A stretch of DNA of 25,768 bases. Source: a virus. Positions 1-6,518 of this stretch are shown piece after piece; the stretch's first letter is position 1; every line of letters starts with the position of its first letter. A program made the position numbers and the translations under genes. Location: IMG/VR virus record IMGVR_UViG_3300029954_000077, positions 1 to 25,768 of that record; one strand, written 5' to 3'. Under the pieces are notes generated by a model, which did no database searches, was not told where the DNA came from, and was given only the letters and a program-made list of their open reading frames with translations.

Positions 1-676
1 CCATCTGTTGAGTTGGGGCATTTGTTTGGGCGCCTACGGAATTCGTTAAATGGGTGTGAGTATTAAACAACGATTGAAACACCGATGTGACAAAACTTAG
101 CAACGTCTGCCCAGTCGAGCCTAGAGTGATTGTGGGCGCGGTAATCGCCACTGATACCGCGGCGACAATCGATGCTATCTGAGCCGATATCGTCGCGTTG
201 CCAGCGACATTAGCGGTGACGTTGCCAGTGACATTCGCAACCATATTCCCCGTAACGGTTGCATTCAAATTTCCAGTCGTGCTTACATCAATGTCGCCGT
301 TAGTAACGAGCTTCACAAAACTTCCGGTCTGATGTAGCGCCCATATTTCGCCGCTTGGCACTGCTGGGGCTTGCTGCGAAACCGAAAAGATGCGGGACAC
401 AATCGTGCCTGAGCTGAAATCACCATATTCGTAGATCACAAGCACTTGGTCATTAATCTGCGGGCCGACCGCAACACCCCAGCCATTGCCAATCCCGATC
501 GCACCAAGCGGCATCCAGTTGGACTCGATGCCCGATGGCTGCGCCTTTACTTTTACAGCATGGTTGTTTTGGTCGTAACTACTAATCGTCGCCAACTGCG
601 GCCAGGATTTGGAGCTGTCGCCAAGGCCGGATTGCTGCTGAATAGCGCTCGACAATGCATTCATGCCGCGACTCAT
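1..676 (-). CDS. Baseplate spike protein, gpV-like (C-terminus cut by window edge)
   Basis: This gene runs off the left edge; about 225 residues are visible, translated by hand from the minus strand. The ATG overlaps the stop of the upstream hub gene (ATGA) and follows a GGGAG ribosome site. The N-terminal half looks like the OB-fold domain of P2 gpV/Mu gp45 baseplate spikes (stretch VAVGPQINDQVLVIYEYGD). The middle has a run of short TGN/TANV-type repeats typical of a triple-stranded beta helix. Near residue 207 is a THTH motif; in this family an HxH motif binds a metal ion at the needle tip. The tip motif being present means only a few residues are likely missing. In the virion it would form the trimeric membrane-piercing needle under the hub. 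Position after the gpD-like gene supports this. Confidence 0.85.
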   Translation of the reverse strand, partial: MSRGMNALSSAIQQQSGLGDSSKSWPQLATISSYDQNNHAVKVKAQPSGIESNWMPLGAIGIGNGWGVAVGPQINDQVLVIYEYGDFSSGTIVSRIFSVSQQAPAVPSGEIWALHQTGSFVKLVTNGDIDVSTTGNLNATVTGNMVANVTGNVTANVAGNATISAQIASIVAAVSVAITAPTITLGSTGQTLLSFVTSVFQSLFNTHTHLTNSVGAQTNAPTQQM

Positions 677-1812
677 AATGCTCCCGTTGCCGATTCTGGC
701 GAATGGTTTTTAGCAGCGATCACCATCTGATAGCCGTCTTCGAAGTTGAGTGATCGATGGATGCTATCGGGAAAATATTGCTGATCAAATGCCGTCCCGG
801 TACCACTAAGCGAGATAATCGAAGTGATATCCAGGCCGTTATCCCCGGGCATCACCAAATTCTCAAACTTTAGTTCGTGCGCAATGAGCTGCGCGTACCA
901 ATTCTGAGCATATTGATTCGCTTTTTCTTGCGTCAGGTTAGGAATTGTCCGCGAGTAAATTTGCGCACCAGATCCCACCGTCGACTTACCCGCCTGAATA
1001 GCTCTTACCTTCGCTGGCCATGTGGCAACAAAGCCGTGCGCCTGCTTTTTATTCCACGATCGGATAATTACCTGAATTCCTCGCGACACGGTTAAGGCGC
1101 GTTTGAAATTGACATGCATAAAATTTGCTTGCGCTGAAGTCGTGCTGGTTGGCGGCGTCCATATAACTTGATATGGGGTCGCCGTGGCTGGGTCTGGCGC
1201 TGGCTGGAAATACAGCGACTGTCCACGCACCCATACCCGCATCCCCTCAACCCCCGCAAAATAATTCAATATGTCCCACTCGGATCGTTCATCTTCAATA
1301 TTGACATGGTCAATTTCGTAATACTTACCTGCGAGTGTAGTTGTCGCCGCTACTACTGGAGTCAACCCATGCGCCTGCGCCAACTGCGTCACGATTTGCG
1401 ATGCTGTTTGGTTAGGCCATTTCTGCGTAGTCTTCGTGTCAATGAAAACCCGTGTCAGATCACGCCCAGAAACGGTTATCGTATTCCTGACAATGTCGAA
1501 ATCAATCTCATCAACCTGACCATAAATCCAGCTCTGCAACTCGTCCACCGTAAAAGAGAAGGCATCAGCAGGGAAGCCAATAAATAATTCGACATACATG
1601 TCCTGCTGACTAGAAAACCAGTCCGCATTGCGGTCAGTAGGTAATTGCCCAGCATCAAAAACACAGCGAAATGTATCTGCGCTGTAAAAATTGTTGTTGT
1701 CGATTTCCATTTCAAGGCACGCATTGATCAACTCACCGTTCGTGTTGGCAGCGCTATATATCTTGACCGCACCGCGCGGCTGCCGCCCGGTCGGGGTCAG
1801 GAAAGATGTCAT
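673..1812 (-). CDS. Baseplate hub protein, P2 gpD-like
   Basis: A 379-residue protein resembling the phage late control gene D/T4 gp27-like hub family. Visible features are the N-terminal beta-rich segment (residues about 15-100), the stretch VSGRDLTRVFIDTKTTQKWP where this family has a conserved SGRD/P motif, and the segment QTASQIVTQLAQAHGLTP. It would form the trimeric hub that joins the tail tube to the spike. It starts with ATG two bases after the stop of the GpU-LysM gene and overlaps the spike gene by four bases, so the three baseplate genes are probably translationally coupled. Length is close to the usual size for the family. The family call is from pattern recognition, not a search. 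Confidence 0.8.
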   Translation of the reverse strand: MTSFLTPTGRQPRGAVKIYSAANTNGELINACLEMEIDNNNFYSADTFRCVFDAGQLPTDRNADWFSSQQDMYVELFIGFPADAFSFTVDELQSWIYGQVDEIDFDIVRNTITVSGRDLTRVFIDTKTTQKWPNQTASQIVTQLAQAHGLTPVVAATTTLAGKYYEIDHVNIEDERSEWDILNYFAGVEGMRVWVRGQSLYFQPAPDPATATPYQVIWTPPTSTTSAQANFMHVNFKRALTVSRGIQVIIRSWNKKQAHGFVATWPAKVRAIQAGKSTVGSGAQIYSRTIPNLTQEKANQYAQNWYAQLIAHELKFENLVMPGDNGLDITSIISLSGTGTAFDQQYFPDSIHRSLNFEDGYQMVIAAKNHSPESATGAL

Positions 1813-1814
1813 AT

Positions 1815-2777
1815 TTATGCGCTCAGAATGCCGTCGCTATTTGCACTGTAGGGAGGAATAACCAATGTCGTTATCCCGGTCAATGTTGGATCTTTGATGC
1901 CATTCGCTTGAGCTATCTGCGTCCACGCTGTAGAGTCACCGTACTGCTTGGATGCGATGTCAAACAAATTCCCTCCGCCCACGGTGATCGTCTTAGCGCT
2001 CGAATTAACCTGTCCAAGATTTACCTGCATGCGCCCTAGGAGAGATGAGATTTGCAAATAAGCTGGCTGCAATGATGCTGCATTCGAAACTGCTGTGAAA
2101 TTTGCGATATTCGTCAGGATCGGTGTTGATGGCAGAACACCGGCAGGCACGCCCAATTTCCCTAGGATGCTATCCGCCTGCGAAATTGCCGAAGTTAAAT
2201 AGGTCGCAGCCGCATGAATCGGCTGCAGCACTGACGAAATCTCACTCATCGTGGCACCGACGAATGTACTGACATTTGAAAACGCAGATGTCACCGAACT
2301 CATCAAGCCGCTCAGCTTTGTATCGCCCGTTGTTGCGGTTAATGTATTGGCATTATTCAGGTCTGCATCCAGTAGATCATCCGAATTCTGCGTGCTGCCA
2401 GTATTGATTGGCGCTGTAAAGTCCTGTAGAACCTCGCAAGTAATCTTGTACGGGATACGTGCGAATCGATAATCTGGCTCGAATTTGGTGATGTAGACCT
2501 GATAAAACAGCCTATCCCAGAGCAAATTAACCGGCTGCGCAGCAGTAACCATCTGCTGCACTTGTAGCGCACGATCTAGCGCCGTAACGCCGCCCACCAT
2601 CGGAAAGAAAATGCCGGACCATTCGATAGGCCTCGGGTCCGGCCCAAGCGTCTGCATGTCGCGAACGCCGCCGATCATTTTTTTTACGGCAATCTGCTGC
2701 GCGCTACCAAACGGAATGACTTCTGGCAATTCGAAGTCCAGGAACTCGAAATCACCAAGGAGTAGAGTGAGGGCCAT
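1815..2777 (-). CDS. Tail/baseplate protein: GpU-like N-terminus with C-terminal LysM domain
   Basis: A 320-residue protein in two parts. The first 110 residues (LLGDFEFLDFELPEVIPFG, then IGGVRDMQTLGPDPRPIEWS) resemble the P2 GpU tail terminator family. The last 55 residues (GGGNLFDIASKQYGDSTAWT, followed by IAQANGIKDPTLTGITTLVI) read as a LysM-like domain as found in P2 GpX and other baseplate proteins. The middle, about 130-260, is rich in S, T, A and N and is likely a linker. The gene sits between tape measure and gpD-like hub, where P2-type phages carry separate U and X genes, so it may be a natural fusion or a LysM baseplate protein. It lies one base after the tape measure stop. Confidence 0.65.
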   Translation of the reverse strand: MALTLLLGDFEFLDFELPEVIPFGSAQQIAVKKMIGGVRDMQTLGPDPRPIEWSGIFFPMVGGVTALDRALQVQQMVTAAQPVNLLWDRLFYQVYITKFEPDYRFARIPYKITCEVLQDFTAPINTGSTQNSDDLLDADLNNANTLTATTGDTKLSGLMSSVTSAFSNVSTFVGATMSEISSVLQPIHAAATYLTSAISQADSILGKLGVPAGVLPSTPILTNIANFTAVSNAASLQPAYLQISSLLGRMQVNLGQVNSSAKTITVGGGNLFDIASKQYGDSTAWTQIAQANGIKDPTLTGITTLVIPPYSANSDGILSA

Positions 2778-2778
2778 A

Positions 2779-4671
2779 TTATTTGAGCGCCGGCATAGGC
2801 AGGCTTACATTCGGGTCGATCTGTCCGCCGTAGTAGCCAGACCCAAGAGCACCAGCCATATGGGGCGCAATACCATTGCTTAATTTGCGGCCATCCAGCC
2901 ATATATTTATTGGCTGCACAGGCGCATCGCCGCCAGAATTTTTTGGAAGTACGCCATCTGTTTTTGATTGACTGAATCGATTCACGATGCCAGCACCAAG
3001 TTCCAGCATCAATCCATTGGGCATGATGTAAGACAGCCATTTGGGGATGTGAACTAAATCACTTTCTTTCTGCGCTGGCAAAACACTGTCTTTGAAATCA
3101 TGAAATTTTGCCGCGAATCCGCCGATCGTGCGCAATATCGCCGCCCCATCTTTAAGCATTTCCGTCACCGCTGGCAGCACATCCCTGTCGAACTCGGTTT
3201 TAAAATTCTTCCAAGCCGTACCGAAATCTTCCTCCGCTCCCATTGGCGTATGGTCCATGTCGTTGTCGTAAGCTGCGCTGTAATCTCTAGTTTTGCGGAT
3301 GCCTAGCGTATCCTTGGCAACTTTTTGCTGATTGGTTACCCAGAACGACAGATCATTTGAGGTGCTACGGTTTAAATTCCCAGATAACAGCGTCGCAACT
3401 TCCTCATTGCTGATATTCAGTCCATATTTTTTACGAATAGCAGGCAGCATCACATCAAGTACAAATTTGTTGTGATCCTCAACGAACAATTTTGCGTTCT
3501 CTGCCGAAAGCCCACCTGGTTGAATCAAGCTGCCGCCGTTCGCTGCAACAATCTTCTGATATTCGGGGTCTTGACCAAATTTCTTTCGCATGGCCGCGAC
3601 TTCCGGGGTGACCTGGTCGTTCCAAAGCCCAATACCTTGCAAGAAGTCTTTGCCTTTTTTATCCATATGGCCGCCGATTAGCGATGACAGCGCGGTCATT
3701 TCCATCGTGCCGGCAGTTGATCCTGAATTGGCAGAAATGAGCGCGGCTGCAGGCCCATATAGATACTCTGGGGACGCTAATTGATAGGCCAACTTGCCGG
3801 TCTTGCTCATGGCGAAATAATCGGCCGGGCTGACGGTGCCGCGCGTAAAGAAGTCGACCTGACTTTGCATGCGCAACTCTTTGTCGCGCTCAGCAGGGCT
3901 CTGCAACACCTTGTCGCCCCGATGCTCCAGGGCCTTAATCGAGTCAGAAACCAGCCCGTCGACATCATTGCCGTTGTTCTGGATCTTCGCAGCCACCTTG
4001 AAGCGCGCATAGGCGTCGCTCATTTCTAATGCGTGCGCCAGATCACCGGTGGCCGTGTGCAAATCCTGAATCAAGGCCATATTTTCATACGCGACGGTGC
4101 CATGGACCTTGTTTGTCAGATCCCATGACTTGGCCAACACATTGTCGTTGTCGGCCTTCGACAGATTCATGTTCGAAAAATCAGCCTTAGCTTTTTCGAG
4201 CTTTTTGGCCTCTTCATAGAACATATGCCCGATATAGACGGTCGCGCCAGCGACAGCCAAAGGCACCATCGCCTCATTCATCATGTTCATGCCAATGCCG
4301 CCAATACCGAAGCCGCCAGGTCCGACATGGAGATTGCCGCCATGTAGCCGCCCGCCGTGGCCTCCCCTCCCGCCGCCGCCACTACCGCCGCCAGACAATC
4401 CCGGCATCATACCAATAGCCTTGATTGATTTAAGATTCTGCTCAAGCATCAGAGCTTGGGCGTTTGCCTTGGACAGATGCCTGCCAAATGAGCCAGTGGC
4501 ATTGCTAAGTGCTTTCATGCCAGCGGCCTCTGCGCCGATATCCTTCAGGCTCTTGCTGAACTCCATGGCCAGCACATCTAGCTTTTCGAACTGCTTGGAC
4601 AGTTTGAGCAGTTCAGGGCCAACTAGGTCATTGATTTTCAGCGTAATGCCGATATCGTAGACATCAATCAT
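2779..4671 (-). CDS. Tail tape measure protein
   Basis: A 630-residue protein just downstream of the tail chaperone and gp10-like genes, the standard position for the tape measure. The N-terminus (residues 15-85) is helical and heptad-like. A glycine-rich segment follows (about 93-128), then a hydrophobic segment (EAMVPLAVAGATVYIGHMFY, about 133-152) that could be a membrane segment used during DNA delivery, and a long charged helical region. The length would correspond to a fairly short contractile tail. The ATG lies after a weak AGG site. The gene start overlaps the promoter of the divergent plus-strand membrane-protein gene, so strong transcription on one strand could interfere with the other. 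No lytic enzyme domain was recognised. Confidence 0.82.
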   Translation of the reverse strand: MIDVYDIGITLKINDLVGPELLKLSKQFEKLDVLAMEFSKSLKDIGAEAAGMKALSNATGSFGRHLSKANAQALMLEQNLKSIKAIGMMPGLSGGGSGGGGRGGHGGRLHGGNLHVGPGGFGIGGIGMNMMNEAMVPLAVAGATVYIGHMFYEEAKKLEKAKADFSNMNLSKADNDNVLAKSWDLTNKVHGTVAYENMALIQDLHTATGDLAHALEMSDAYARFKVAAKIQNNGNDVDGLVSDSIKALEHRGDKVLQSPAERDKELRMQSQVDFFTRGTVSPADYFAMSKTGKLAYQLASPEYLYGPAAALISANSGSTAGTMEMTALSSLIGGHMDKKGKDFLQGIGLWNDQVTPEVAAMRKKFGQDPEYQKIVAANGGSLIQPGGLSAENAKLFVEDHNKFVLDVMLPAIRKKYGLNISNEEVATLLSGNLNRSTSNDLSFWVTNQQKVAKDTLGIRKTRDYSAAYDNDMDHTPMGAEEDFGTAWKNFKTEFDRDVLPAVTEMLKDGAAILRTIGGFAAKFHDFKDSVLPAQKESDLVHIPKWLSYIMPNGLMLELGAGIVNRFSQSKTDGVLPKNSGGDAPVQPINIWLDGRKLSNGIAPHMAGALGSGYYGGQIDPNVSLPMPALK

Positions 4672-4685
4672 ATTTGACCTATACT
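4658..4685 (+). promoter_or_regulatory. Sigma70-type promoter for the plus-strand membrane-protein gene
   Basis: TAGACA (4658-4663), a 16-base spacer, and TATACT (4680-4685) match a vegetative promoter well. Predicted start is near 4692, only about 10-18 bases before the candidate ATG codons of the plus-strand gene. It overlaps the 5' end of the tape measure gene on the other strand. Confidence 0.55.
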
Positions 4686-4700
4686 TTAATTTTTGACCGG

Positions 4701-4967
4701 ATGAGCACTATGCAGAGACCAGATTTTCGAATTATCAGAAAAGCTCATGAGTGGCTAGCAGATCGCATTTCTTGGGTGCAATACCCTAAACCGCGTGCTA
4801 GGCCAGTTTCTAAATCAAGTTTGCCGCCGCTTTACAAGCCTCGCTCCGCCAAGGTCTGGTTACTGACGATCATTCCGGTGCCGTTTTTATTTCTCGTTCC
4901 GACATTGCTTGTCGTCTACTTAATCGTGATGCTGATGCTCTATCTGGACTTCCTCAAGAAGCGCTGA
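4701..4967 (+). CDS. Small single-pass membrane protein, lone plus-strand gene (possible moron)
   Basis: An 88-residue product if the ATG at 4701 is used; an ATG at 4710 is also possible and neither has a strong ribosome site. The N-terminal half is basic and soluble (RPDFRIIRKAHEWLADRISW). The C-terminal half is one long hydrophobic stretch (about residues 52-84, VWLLTIIPVPFLFLVPTLLV then VYLIVMLMLYL) ending in KKR. It is the only plus-strand gene among the tail genes, has its own promoter, and no minus-strand gene occupies 4672-4953. It overlaps the end of the convergent gp10-like gene by 14 bases. This layout fits a moron expressed in the lysogen, for example a superinfection-exclusion or surface-modifying protein, but no family was recognised and the function is unknown. 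Confidence 0.55.
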   Translation: MSTMQRPDFRIIRKAHEWLADRISWVQYPKPRARPVSKSSLPPLYKPRSAKVWLLTIIPVPFLFLVPTLLVVYLIVMLMLYLDFLKKR

Positions 4968-5436
4968 TTTTTCGCGGCTGCCTCCAACCAACACCACAAA
5001 GCCACGCTACCGTTGTTTTCCCGATGAACTTGCCTACTCGCTCTTTGCTATGCATGACAGCCGGCCCCAGTACAGGGCGCGGAGGAATGTGCAGTGTGCC
5101 AAGTTCGTGATAGACCATGTTTTTATCCTTGGACCCCACAACGGCCTTTTTACCCTCAGTGGTTTCCTGGATGCTTTTTTTCATCTCGCCAGTGCGCAAC
5201 AATGGGGCATCCAGCGAGAACCCCAGTCTAGCCTTCTCCGCTTCCGTGCTATCAGCTAGCTCCTCCCACTTCGCATAGGGTCCGATCGCGTCCTGATATT
5301 GGCCGATCATGCCTTGTGCCGTATCTCGTATTTCCTCTGCCGATTTCTTCGTAGCATGCGCCAATACTTCCTCTGAAATGGCCGCCAGTTTGACAAGGTG
5401 AGCCGCGAACATCTTTGGGCTTGAAAATGTTTTCAC
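4954..5436 (-). CDS. HK97 gp10-like tail completion/minor tail protein
   Basis: A 160-residue protein with the look of the HK97 gp10/virion morphogenesis family: a helical N-terminus containing the segment KKSAEEIRDTAQGMIGQYQD, a central LRTGEMKKSIQ motif (this family usually has an LxxTGxLxxSI pattern) and a C-terminal YHELGTLHIPPRPVLGPA where the family has a G-T-x-x-x-P-x-R-P-F/V motif. It starts with GTG at 5436, eight bases after GAAGGG, and this GTG overlaps the TGA of the frameshifted tail chaperone (GTGA), so its translation is probably coupled to the -1 product. In related phages the protein acts at the head-tail junction or tail end; its place between chaperone and tape measure is slightly unusual. 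Confidence 0.65.
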   Translation of the reverse strand: MKTFSSPKMFAAHLVKLAAISEEVLAHATKKSAEEIRDTAQGMIGQYQDAIGPYAKWEELADSTEAEKARLGFSLDAPLLRTGEMKKSIQETTEGKKAVVGSKDKNMVYHELGTLHIPPRPVLGPAVMHSKERVGKFIGKTTVAWLCGVGWRQPRKISAS

Positions 5437-6010
5437 GTCGTCGGCCCTTCAAATTCACCAGTACGAAAGTTGTATTTCTTACCGCTTCCTTGCTCTGAAA
5501 AAATTATCGCTAGCCCAGTTCGCAATCTCGCGCGCATGGAAAACGCCACATCAAACGGCACGCCATGTGAAATAAGCCATGCGGCCTGCCGTATCGGTAT
5601 GGCGTTGACTATTTTTTTAGTGCGTCAGTCTCCGTCGCCTCTGCCTGCGCCTCATCCTCGACGGCTGGATGCCGATCTTTAACAGCCTGGCGAATGGCAG
5701 CAAATCCATGAAAGCCAATGCGGCTAATCAGCGCACGTAATTGCGGCACCGTCTTAGGGAATGGCGCAGGGTTGCCGTCGATTGCTGCAACATAGGTGAT
5801 TGGCGTAACTACATTGCGGTAGATGTTGTTTTCTGCCAGATCGCCAAGAACCTCGATCAAATCAAGCTGCACCAAGATGTCCGGGTCTTTCAAGGTAAAA
5901 ATGCGCCCTTGAGAATCTGTAGCTGTGAATGTTTCGCTTGCAACTGTCACGATACGCTCACTAGGCGTAGGTGCAGAAGCGCCAGCCTTAACTGTGATTT
6001 TTTGGTTCAA
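5433..6010 (-). CDS. Tail assembly chaperone, long form by -1 frameshift (gpG-gpT type)
   Basis: Reading to the slippery A run at 5618-5612 and then in the -1 frame gives an open frame without stops to a TGA at 5435-5433, adding 59 residues. The added part reads IVNAIPIRQAAWLISHGVPF, then DVAFSMRARLRTGLAIIFSE and QGSGKKYNFRTGEFEGPTT. The HGVPFDVAFS block and the GxxF ending look like the C-terminal extension of phage tail chaperones. The extension fills an otherwise empty stretch (5437-5608) and its stop overlaps the next start. Known gpG/gpGT pairs in lambda and many myophages work by exactly this kind of slippage, with the long form recruiting tube subunits to the tape measure. Frameshift use is inferred; the open frame and slippery site are seen directly. 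Confidence 0.72.
5609..6010 (-). CDS. Tail assembly chaperone, short form (gpG type)
   Basis: The unshifted product is about 133 residues, ending in DALKK at a TAG right after the slippery run. A TTG at 6016 overlaps the tube gene stop but lies against the ribosome site; the TTG at 6010 is seven bases from GGGAG and gives MNQKITVKAG, so it is preferred. The N-terminal part resembles tail tube chaperone proteins with a small beta-rich domain (ITVKAGASAP, RIVTVASETFTATDSQGRIF) and a helical middle. The gene follows the tube gene and precedes the tape measure region, the standard chaperone site. The C-terminal tail is acidic and low complexity (EDEAQAEATETDALKK), consistent with a linker before the frameshift point. 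Confidence 0.7.
   Translation of the reverse strand: MNQKITVKAGASAPTPSERIVTVASETFTATDSQGRIFTLKDPDILVQLDLIEVLGDLAENNIYRNVVTPITYVAAIDGNPAPFPKTVPQLRALISRIGFHGFAAIRQAVKDRHPAVEDEAQAEATETDALKK
5612..5618 (-). promoter_or_regulatory. Slippery heptamer for programmed -1 frameshift
   Basis: On the minus strand the codons are CTA AAA AAA TAG, so the heptamer A AAA AAA is in the right phase for tandem -1 slippage, one codon before the stop of the short chaperone. It is one of the strongest known slippery sequences in bacteria. I did not identify a downstream pseudoknot. Confidence 0.7.
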
Positions 6011-6012
6011 AA

Positions 6013-6453
6013 TCAAACTCCCAGCGGAATCTTGCGAGCCGCTTCAAATGTGAATTTCTGAGTAACTTTCTCTTGACCGGTGTACTTACCGGCGTCTTCT
6101 GGATACAGCTCCACATCAGTAAATTGAAACTGCGTGGTAGTACCATCTAGCTCGGTGATGGTTTGGGTGATGAAGATCGCACCAGGAGGCAATCCGCCAT
6201 AGTAATTTGCCTCTCTGTTGGCAAAATACGTATCGAATGTTGCATCTTGGCGGTCAACCTCGAATGAGCCTGAGTGTCCATCTGGGATCGACCGGCGCGT
6301 GATGCCACCACTGATATTGACGCTCTTGAGTTTGACGGTGCCTGGCTTCGAATCGAAACTGGTAATGCCGTTGATCGTGACTTGACCAAGGGTGGAATCG
6401 AAAATCGTTATCTGCGCACCGTCGCGGCCTACGTTGAATGAATTAGTGGTCAT
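6013..6453 (-). CDS. Tail tube protein
   Basis: A 146-residue protein rich in beta strands, directly after the sheath gene in transcription order, as in most contractile-tailed phages. Visible blocks are NVGRDGAQITIFDSTLGQV, LKSVNISGGITRRSIPDGHS (where tube proteins carry a G-rich turn) and a C-terminal FTDVELYPEDAGKYTGQEKV. About 150 residues is the usual size of a myophage tube subunit. ATG follows GGGGAT six bases away. A strong terminator separates it from the sheath gene, so relative dosage of sheath and tube may be set by read-through. The call rests on context, size and fold-like pattern. Confidence 0.75.
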   Translation of the reverse strand: MTTNSFNVGRDGAQITIFDSTLGQVTINGITSFDSKPGTVKLKSVNISGGITRRSIPDGHSGSFEVDRQDATFDTYFANREANYYGGLPPGAIFITQTITELDGTTTQFQFTDVELYPEDAGKYTGQEKVTQKFTFEAARKIPLGV

Positions 6454-6465
6454 TTACTGATCCCC

Positions 6466-6499
6466 AAAAAGGAAACGCCCCGGTAAAGGGGCGTTTTTT
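6466..6499. terminator. Bidirectional intrinsic terminator between sheath and tube genes
   Basis: A 9-base stem, AAACGCCCC (6473-6481) with GGGGCGTTT (6488-6496), loop of six, T runs on both strands. On the minus strand it follows the sheath stop and precedes the tube ribosome site. Located inside the late operon. Confidence 0.8.
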
Positions 6500-6518
6500 A
6501 GAACAAGAGGAAGATGGC

